Notes under the pieces: generated by a model
The model's database searches: none
The model's input: the letters and a program-made list of their open reading frames with translations, nothing else
Told to the model about the DNA's origin: nothing
Position numbers and translations under genes: made by a program
Assembly (NCBI GenBank): GCA_934630975.1
Contig: CAKTXH010000018.1
Span: forward strand, 1 to 34,669
Source of the DNA: an uncultured Clostridia bacterium
GTDB lineage: Bacteria; Bacillota; Clostridia; Christensenellales; Aristaeellaceae
DNA: 34,669 nt
Direction of reading: 5' to 3'
Shown here: in pieces, positions 29,407 through 34,669 of the stretch
Numbering within the stretch: position 1 is the stretch's first letter
Layout of the letters: each line of letters begins with the position of its first letter

Positions 29407-32400
29407 TCAGTACCACATCCAGTTCTGGAACCAGTTCATCTTCGCCAGCCACTCGCGGGAAACCTCCAGCCCCGACGCGTAGGGATAGAACGCGATGAAC
29501 AGCGCCACGGCGGCCACGCCAAGCACGATCATCAGCGCGTGGCTGAGTTTTCTGTTCTGCCGCTCCAGATAGCGCAGCCCCTGCGCCGTCGCCAGAATGA
29601 TAAACGGCACGCTGGCGAAGTAGTGATAGATGAACGTCAGGCGGCTGACCAGCACCCACGGCAGATAGGCTGAAAGGAAGCCCACCGCGATGATCGGCAT
29701 TGCGCGGTCATATTCGTCGTCCCGCCCGCGCGTGACGCGCAGCGTCGGCAGGGCGTTGCAATAAGCGCTGTACCCCAGCACAAAGAGGATGGCAACAAAG
29801 CCCGTCCACCAAACCGCCGGGTTGCCAAAAGCCATGATCGTGCTTGCCTTGCCCATCGCCGGGAAGGCCGCGCTGTAATACCACATCGGCTTGATGATCA
29901 GCGGCCACTCATACCACGGCGAAGAGAAATAATGCGTCGCGACGAGGTTCTTGTGATACTCGAACATCGTCACCTGCGCGTTCCAGATCCGCTCAAACGT
30001 CTTGAGGTTCAGCTTCACCTCACCGTAGGCGCTCAGATACGGAATATAGCTCAGGCAGTAAATCACAACCGGCACGATCACGAAAAACGCCACGCAGGCC
30101 GCGAGCGTCGCCGCGCCCTTCTGCGCGAAGCTGTCCGCCGCGCGCGCAAACGCCGGGTTTTCATCCCGATGGCGCTTGGCGTAGACGCTCTGCTTATACA
30201 GCGTGATGAACCGCGAGAAGAACAGCACCGCCAGTCCGACCGCGCCGTAGCAGCCGATCCACTTGCTGGCAATCGCCAGCCCCATGAACACGCCCGAGAA
30301 GAACAGCGGCACGAGCGTCTTCCAGAATTTCTGGTGATAGAAGCTCATCTGCATCCAGCGCGCCATGAACAGGAACATCACCATCATGAACAGCACCGGG
30401 AAGGAATCAATCGTCGCGATGCGCGTCTGCGTGAAGTGCATGCAGTCCGCCGTCAGCAGCAGCGCGCTCAGCGCCGCCCAGCGCGTCCGCTTCATCAACT
30501 GCATCGCCAGCAGGTAAATCGCCGGAATCATCAAAATGCCCGTGATCGTGCCCGCAAAGCGCCACGCGAACGGCGTCATGCCCATCAGGTCGATACACCA
30601 GCTCATGAAGACCTTGCCCAGCGGCGGGTGCGTCGTCTCGTAGGTATACAGGCTGTGCGCGTGCTCGTAACCCGTGCGCGCATGGTAGATTTCGTCGAAA
30701 TACATGCTGTTTCCGTAGGTCGGCTTTTCGGGCACGGTGTCCTGCTCGTCAATCAATGTGTTCGGGTCAGCCGCGCGCCCTTCGACCGCGCCGCTCGCCG
30801 TGATGGCGGCCACGGGGATCACCCGGCCTTCTCCATCGACCGCCGCAACCTCCCAGAGCGCCGAACCAGCGCCGTCAAACGTCAGCCGGACATAGCGCCC
30901 GTTCAGCGTGATCATCCCGCCGGAAGCGCCCGCGACCTGCCCGTCCGCGTCATAGGTCGGCTCGCGCAGCGCCAGCCACTTGAAGCACTCGCCCCGGTCA
31001 AAGAACGCGCCGATGTCGTCGGTGTAGTTTTCTCCGTCCACCGACGTGGTGACGGTAAACTGCGTATCGGAAATGCCGCCGTAATAATACAGGTGGAAAT
31101 CCTCCTGATTTTCGCCGAGGTCGAGCACCACCGTTTCGCCCGCCGCCGTGGAGACATAGCCCGTCTGCGGTGCTTTCGTCGCGCCGAGGTGGTAAAACGC
31201 CACAACGCCGTACACGAGCGTCAACGCGCCCATGATGGCGAAATCGCGCTTTCTGAGGTGCATACGATACGCCTGCGGATGCAGCAGTTCGTCGCGCTCG
31301 CGCTTTTCCGCCGCGAACGACGGCTTTTCGCCGCTCTCCGCCTCAGTTTCCGCCGCCGCTTTGGCTTTGCGTTCCGGCAGGGTCATCGGCTGCGCGCCCA
31401 TCGAAAGGCGAACCGCCGTATAAGCCGTCAGCGCCGCGGCAGCCAATTGCACCGCGCCCAGCACATAGCCCAGCCCCGTGTTCGGCGCAATCAGGTAATC
31501 ATACGCCAGCACCACGCCGACGTTCACCGCCGAGGCCGCCGAGGCCAGCGCGGCGGAAACCAGCAGCCGAATGTCGCCCGTCTCCACAAACGCGAAGAAG
31601 AGCAGCGCCAGCGCGGGCAGAATATAGCGTTCGTGCATCTTAGTCGTCAGCGCGAAAACCAGCTGCATCGTCAGCGCGGCGGAAAGGAACAGGCGGCTCC
31701 TGCCTTTGCCTACAAAATACGCCGCTATGCCCGCCGCAAAGGACAGAACCATCAGCACAAGGCCGATCTGCCCGTAGGTCATCCCGCCGATGAGCGCGGT
31801 GGATTCATCCACCCAGTTGCCGCCCAGCAGGAACATCAGGTTGCCCGTCGAAAGCGTCGCATGCGGATAGCCGGAGAGCGTCGCCGCGTATTTATCCACC
31901 AGCCAGGTGAAGATGTTTTCGCCCCACGCAAACGGCATCACGACGGCAAACGTCACCGCCACGCCGCCCAGCAGGCCGAAGCCGATGGATTGGCCGCGAT
32001 GCTCGCCCAGCCGCGTCTCCTTGAGCAGCGCCGCCACGCCCAGCGGCGCGAGCAGACCTGCCTGCGGCTTGGCCAGCACGGCCAGCGCAAAAATCGGGAT
32101 GGCAATCTGCCATTTCCCCTCCCGCGCGTAGAGCAGCATCAGCACCAGCAGCAGCGCCAGCACGGAATCAATCTGTCCCCAGCAGCTCGAGGTCACGATG
32201 AACGCCGGGTTCAGCGCCAGCAGCGCAGCCACGGCCAGCGCCGCGCCTTCGCCCAACTTGTCCTTCGCAAATCGGAAGCAGACCGCCGCCAGCGCAAGGT
32301 CGCAGGCAATCGGCGCGAGCTTCATCAGCCCCTGAAACGCCATGCTCCCCGTGCTGAGGCCAAACAGCCGCCCCAACAGGCCGAACAGCCACAGCACCAG

Positions 32401-33333
32401 CATATAGGCCGGCGGATAATCGCAGAAATAGCCCTCTTCGTAGAAGTTCGCCGGGCCGCCCGCGGCCATCTTGCCCGCCCATGCGCCAAAACAGCCCATG
32501 TCCACGCCGTAACCCTCGACGGTGAACGCCAGCGCGACGCGAATCGCCAGCGCCGCCAGCAACGAAACCGCCAGCGCCAGCCGCGCGTTCAGCTTCCGAT
32601 TCGTCAGCCCGCGCATCAGCAGCGCCGCCAGCGCCAGATAGATCCCCGCCGCGCCGCTGAGCAGCGGGATGCTCATCTCCTTGGCCGTCTTGGGCGCGCT
32701 CGTATCCGTCTTTTTGCTCGGCGCAGGCGTGGCCAGGTCGAGCACCTTCTCGCCGACGGGCACGGTTTCCACCTGTTCGAGGCTCACGTCGGTGAACCAC
32801 GCCTTGCCCGTGTTCTCCGCGCCATAGCCGCCCAGCCGCACCATGACCGTGACTTCCTTCTGTCCCTTGCCGGTGCGCCCGTAAAGGGTCAGCGTCTCCC
32901 ACTGGCCGTCTGTGTCGTGCAGGTCGCGGCTCGTGCCGTAAATGCCGGAGAAGGACACGTTCGCGCCCTTCGTTCCCTCGCCGCATCCCTCGGCCATCAC
33001 CCGCGCGGTCAGCTTGTACGTCGCGTTTTCGCGGACGGCAACCGTCTGCTCAAAGCGCGCGTCGTTCGCCGCGGCGTTTTCCACCAGCGCGGCGGTCGTG
33101 CCGTCCGCAAGCGTCACCGCTTCCAGATACGACGCGCCCGCGCTCGTCACCCACATGCCGGTCTGCCAGCCGTCTGGCTCGCCGTCCGTCGTCAAAGCAA
33201 AATCGCCGTTTGTAATCAGGCTGCCTGTCTGCGGCGCGGCGTTTTTCTCGTTTGAGGAAAACAGCGCAAAGCATGCCGCCGCAATCAGCAGCGTGAGCAA
33301 AGCGGCGATCCAGATCTTCTGACGTTTTTTCAT
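29407..33333 (-). CDS. Giant membrane glycosyltransferase: tandem GT-C fusion with two lectin-like domains
   Basis: This 1308-residue protein has the following order. A membrane anchor (about 7-25) and a jelly-roll carbohydrate-binding-like domain (about 35-195, NGDFALTTDGEPDGWQ... AWFTDVSLEQ) come first. A first multi-helix GT-C module follows (about 220-645, Asp motif near VEGYGVDMGCFGAW, then YPPAYMLVLWLFGLLGR, as in mannosyltransferase-like GT87/DUF2029 enzymes). Then come a charged cytoplasmic linker (about 650-690) and a helix and discoidin-like beta domain (about 715-845). The last part is a second GT-C module of the PMT/GT39 type (about 870-1308, YFDEIYHARTGYEH with the DE pair, then THPPLGK). 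Such enzymes use polyprenyl-phosphate sugars outside the membrane. GGAGGA precedes ATG 33333. It is downstream of yraN by 22 bases. Confidence 0.88.
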   Translation of the reverse strand: MKKRQKIWIAALLTLLIAAACFALFSSNEKNAAPQTGSLITNGDFALTTDGEPDGWQTGMWVTSAGASYLEAVTLADGTTAALVENAAANDARFEQTVAVRENATYKLTARVMAEGCGEGTKGANVSFSGIYGTSRDLHDTDGQWETLTLYGRTGKGQKEVTVMVRLGGYGAENTGKAWFTDVSLEQVETVPVGEKVLDLATPAPSKKTDTSAPKTAKEMSIPLLSGAAGIYLALAALLMRGLTNRKLNARLALAVSLLAALAIRVALAFTVEGYGVDMGCFGAWAGKMAAGGPANFYEEGYFCDYPPAYMLVLWLFGLLGRLFGLSTGSMAFQGLMKLAPIACDLALAAVCFRFAKDKLGEGAALAVAALLALNPAFIVTSSCWGQIDSVLALLLVLMLLYAREGKWQIAIPIFALAVLAKPQAGLLAPLGVAALLKETRLGEHRGQSIGFGLLGGVAVTFAVVMPFAWGENIFTWLVDKYAATLSGYPHATLSTGNLMFLLGGNWVDESTALIGGMTYGQIGLVLMVLSFAAGIAAYFVGKGRSRLFLSAALTMQLVFALTTKMHERYILPALALLFFAFVETGDIRLLVSAALASAASAVNVGVVLAYDYLIAPNTGLGYVLGAVQLAAAALTAYTAVRLSMGAQPMTLPERKAKAAAETEAESGEKPSFAAEKRERDELLHPQAYRMHLRKRDFAIMGALTLVYGVVAFYHLGATKAPQTGYVSTAAGETVVLDLGENQEDFHLYYYGGISDTQFTVTTSVDGENYTDDIGAFFDRGECFKWLALREPTYDADGQVAGASGGMITLNGRYVRLTFDGAGSALWEVAAVDGEGRVIPVAAITASGAVEGRAADPNTLIDEQDTVPEKPTYGNSMYFDEIYHARTGYEHAHSLYTYETTHPPLGKVFMSWCIDLMGMTPFAWRFAGTITGILMIPAIYLLAMQLMKRTRWAALSALLLTADCMHFTQTRIATIDSFPVLFMMVMFLFMARWMQMSFYHQKFWKTLVPLFFSGVFMGLAIASKWIGCYGAVGLAVLFFSRFITLYKQSVYAKRHRDENPAFARAADSFAQKGAATLAACVAFFVIVPVVIYCLSYIPYLSAYGEVKLNLKTFERIWNAQVTMFEYHKNLVATHYFSSPWYEWPLIIKPMWYYSAAFPAMGKASTIMAFGNPAVWWTGFVAILFVLGYSAYCNALPTLRVTRGRDDEYDRAMPIIAVGFLSAYLPWVLVSRLTFIYHYFASVPFIILATAQGLRYLERQNRKLSHALMIVLGVAAVALFIAFYPYASGLEVSREWLAKMNWFQNWMWY

Positions 33334-33355
33334 TGTTTGAATCCTCCGGGAAAAG

Positions 33356-33712
33356 TCAAAACATAGGCCCCCGATAGGGGAACGCGTCCTTGATATGCGT
33401 GAGCCTTGCGCCGCGGATCTCGATAACGTCAAAGCGGGCCTGCCGCTCGGTCAGGCCGTTTTGAACCATATAGAGCAGCGCGCCCCTGCATATTCTCTTT
33501 TGTTTGGCCAGCGTCACGGCCTCGCGCCCGTAAGACGCGCCGCCCGTCCTCGTCTTGACCTCGACAAAGACGATCACCCGCCCGTCCTGCGCAATCAGGT
33601 CGATCTCCGCGCCGGGGAATACCGCGTTGCGCGCCAAAATCCGGCAGCCCTGCTCCACGAGATATTGCTCGGCGCGAACCTCGCCCAGCGTTCCCAATCC
33701 GTCCGAATCCAT
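33356..33712 (-). CDS. yraN: YraN / UPF0102 family nuclease-like protein
   Basis: This 118-residue small protein has the restriction-endonuclease-like fold. The catalytic-type motif is intact: GEVRAEQYL at the start, then FPGAEIDLIAQDGRVIVFVEVKTR (D..ExK pattern) and RFDVIEI near the end. Proteins of this family usually lie next to rnhB and may act in DNA processing; the substrate is not established. The start is ATG 33712, with GAGGTG just upstream in the end of rnhB; a TTG at 33727 is a poor alternative. The gene order rbgA-rnhB-yraN is conserved in Firmicutes. Confidence 0.93.
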   Translation of the reverse strand: MDSDGLGTLGEVRAEQYLVEQGCRILARNAVFPGAEIDLIAQDGRVIVFVEVKTRTGGASYGREAVTLAKQKRICRGALLYMVQNGLTERQARFDVIEIRGARLTHIKDAFPYRGPMF

Positions 33713-33713
33713 C

Positions 33714-34334
33714 TTACACCTCGACAAAGTGCCTGATGAATGAGCGGCGGTGAATCGGCGTCGGGCCGTATTGCTTCAGCGCGGCGATGTGCTCCGCCGT
33801 GCCGTAACCCTTGTTCTTCGCTAAACCGTACTGCGGGTATTGCGCGTCCAGCTCACGCATGATGCGGTCACGCGTCACCTTCGCCAAAATCGAAGCCGCC
33901 GCAATCGAGTAGCAGAGCGCGTCGCCGTGCACCAGCCCGCGCACCTCGCCCGGCACATCCAGCCGCGTAATCGCGTCCACCAGAAACAGGTCGCAGGGCG
34001 CGTCCTTCGCCGCCAGCGCCATCGCGTTCTTCGTCGCGTTCAGGATGTTCACCCGGTCGATCTCCTCCGGCGACGCGAGGATCACCTTCGCGTAAGCCGC
34101 CGTCTCCATAATCTGGTCGTAGAGCGCTTCGCGCCGCTTTTCCGTCAGCTTCTTGCTGTCGTCCACATACAGCAGCAGCGGCTCGGGCGGCATCACGACG
34201 CACGCCGCCGCAACCGGGCCGCAGAGCGGCCCGCGCCCGGCCTCGTCAATGCCCGCAAAGGCGCGCCCCGTCGCCCAAATGGCCTTATCCGTCTGCGTAA
34301 TTTCTTCCAGACGGGCGTTCCAGTCTTTTTTCAC
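33714..34334 (-). CDS. rnhB: Ribonuclease HII
   Basis: This 206-residue RNase HII removes ribonucleotides and RNA primers from DNA. It has AGIDEAGRGPLCGPV with Asp and Glu of the active site, DDSKKLTEKRRE, ASILAKVTRDRIM and the late GYGTAEHIAAL. Length and motifs are complete. The start is GTG 34334, with GGAGG 7 bases upstream; the start overlaps the rbgA stop (GTGA), which implies translational coupling. Second gene of the rbgA-rnhB-yraN set. Confidence 0.97.
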   Translation of the reverse strand: MKKDWNARLEEITQTDKAIWATGRAFAGIDEAGRGPLCGPVAAACVVMPPEPLLLYVDDSKKLTEKRREALYDQIMETAAYAKVILASPEEIDRVNILNATKNAMALAAKDAPCDLFLVDAITRLDVPGEVRGLVHGDALCYSIAAASILAKVTRDRIMRELDAQYPQYGLAKNKGYGTAEHIAALKQYGPTPIHRRSFIRHFVEV

Positions 34335-34669
34335 GGCTGCGCCTCCGTGTTCTGCGGCTTCGCAGGCGCTTTTTGCAGCGTGATGCGCCCCAGCTTGCCC
34401 GCGCGGAATTCATCCAGAATGACCGACGCGCCGCGATCCGTATCGCATATGCCGCCCGGCAGCAGCCATCCGCGCCCGCGGCAGGCCTCCTCCAGCAGTG
34501 GCACGCCGCGCAGGGCGTTATCCTTGAGCTTGAAGCGGGTCGTCAGCGCGTCGGCGTGATCCTCCATCAGGCGCTCCATCAGGCGGATGGCGAGCATCTG
34601 CTGATCCATGATGTTATCGTTGATCGTGCCGACGAACGCCAGCGCGCGCGCGTCCTGCTGGTCGCTGAG
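34331..34669 (-). CDS. rbgA: Ribosome biogenesis GTPase RbgA (YlqF), C-terminal part
   Basis: The frame is open to the right edge, so only the last 112 residues are seen; the GTPase domain is outside the window. The visible part, LAFVGTINDNIMDQQMLAIRLMERL, is the typical first helix after the G domain of YlqF/RbgA. It is followed by the RNA-binding C-terminal domain with a GWLLPGGICDTDRGASVILDEFRAGKLGRITLQ core. RbgA helps late 50S assembly. The stop overlaps the rnhB start. Assigned by C-terminal motif and the conserved neighbour rnhB. Confidence 0.88.
   Translation of the reverse strand, partial: LSDQQDARALAFVGTINDNIMDQQMLAIRLMERLMEDHADALTTRFKLKDNALRGVPLLEEACRGRGWLLPGGICDTDRGASVILDEFRAGKLGRITLQKAPAKPQNTEAQP

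Noticed and set aside
29932..33255. Very long plus-strand open frame opposite the glycosyltransferase gene
   Set aside because: Its product is Arg/His/Gln-rich and low in hydrophobic order, with no domain; it arises because GC-rich third codon positions leave few stops on the opposite strand.

Overview
The window reads as a GC-rich (roughly 60% G+C by eye), densely packed chromosome segment of a spore-forming member of the Firmicutes, most likely Clostridia. The main evidence is a germination protease gene (gpr), Gram-positive style AGGAGG ribosome binding sites, sigma-A type TTGACA/TATAAT promoters, and an obgE, rpsF-ssb-rpsR, rnhB-yraN housekeeping background. I see no rRNA, tRNA, CRISPR array, transposase or phage gene. 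The genus cannot be named from the sequence alone.

Layout. 1-956 (-): start of a secreted flavoprotein with two FMN-binding domains and an FAD domain. 1148-6013 (-): complete branched-chain amino acid ABC transporter operon livJ-livH-livM-livG-livF, with a hairpin after livJ that probably tunes the ratio of binding protein to membrane parts. 6284-7144 (+): EamA/DMT exporter. 7226-9029 (-): obgE-yhbY. 9133-10479 (+): rpsF-ssb-rpsR, then an unrecognised 59-aa ORF. 10912-12505 (-): Na+-dependent NSS/SNF transporter with a repeat element in its leader. 12502-14621 (-): gpr and a D-Ala-D-Ala carboxypeptidase gene, a sporulation pair. 14645-15943 (-): BspA-like leucine-rich-repeat protein. 15966-23739 (+): a dlt-like operon consisting of an MBOAT acyltransferase, a DltD-like SGNH protein, an amino-acid adenylating enzyme, a PLP-dependent decarboxylase, a carrier protein and an M18 aminopeptidase. 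23801-28514 (+): D-glutamate cyclase-like and 5-oxoprolinase genes (DUF4392, pxpB, pxpC, ycsI/DUF1445, pxpA). 28518-34669 (-): rbgA-rnhB-yraN, a 1308-residue double glycosyltransferase fusion, and a PHP-type histidinol-phosphatase.

How the genes work together. Two clusters deserve most attention. The dlt-like operon has every part needed to activate an amino acid, load it on a carrier and attach it to an envelope polymer, but it also encodes a fold-III PLP decarboxylase. This suggests that the acyl group is decarboxylated on the carrier, as BtrK does in butirosin biosynthesis, so that an omega-amino acid rather than D-alanine reaches the cell surface. The second cluster joins separate versions of the two domains of mammalian D-glutamate cyclase to PxpABC, giving a route that links D-glutamate, 5-oxoproline and glutamate. 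Two families of intergenic palindromic repeats (A: strings of five or six small hairpins; B: CTCCCT-type hairpins) are scattered between genes and inside operons. Family A keeps its linkers and module order while stem sequences change on both sides, which is the most RNA-like non-coding signal in the window.
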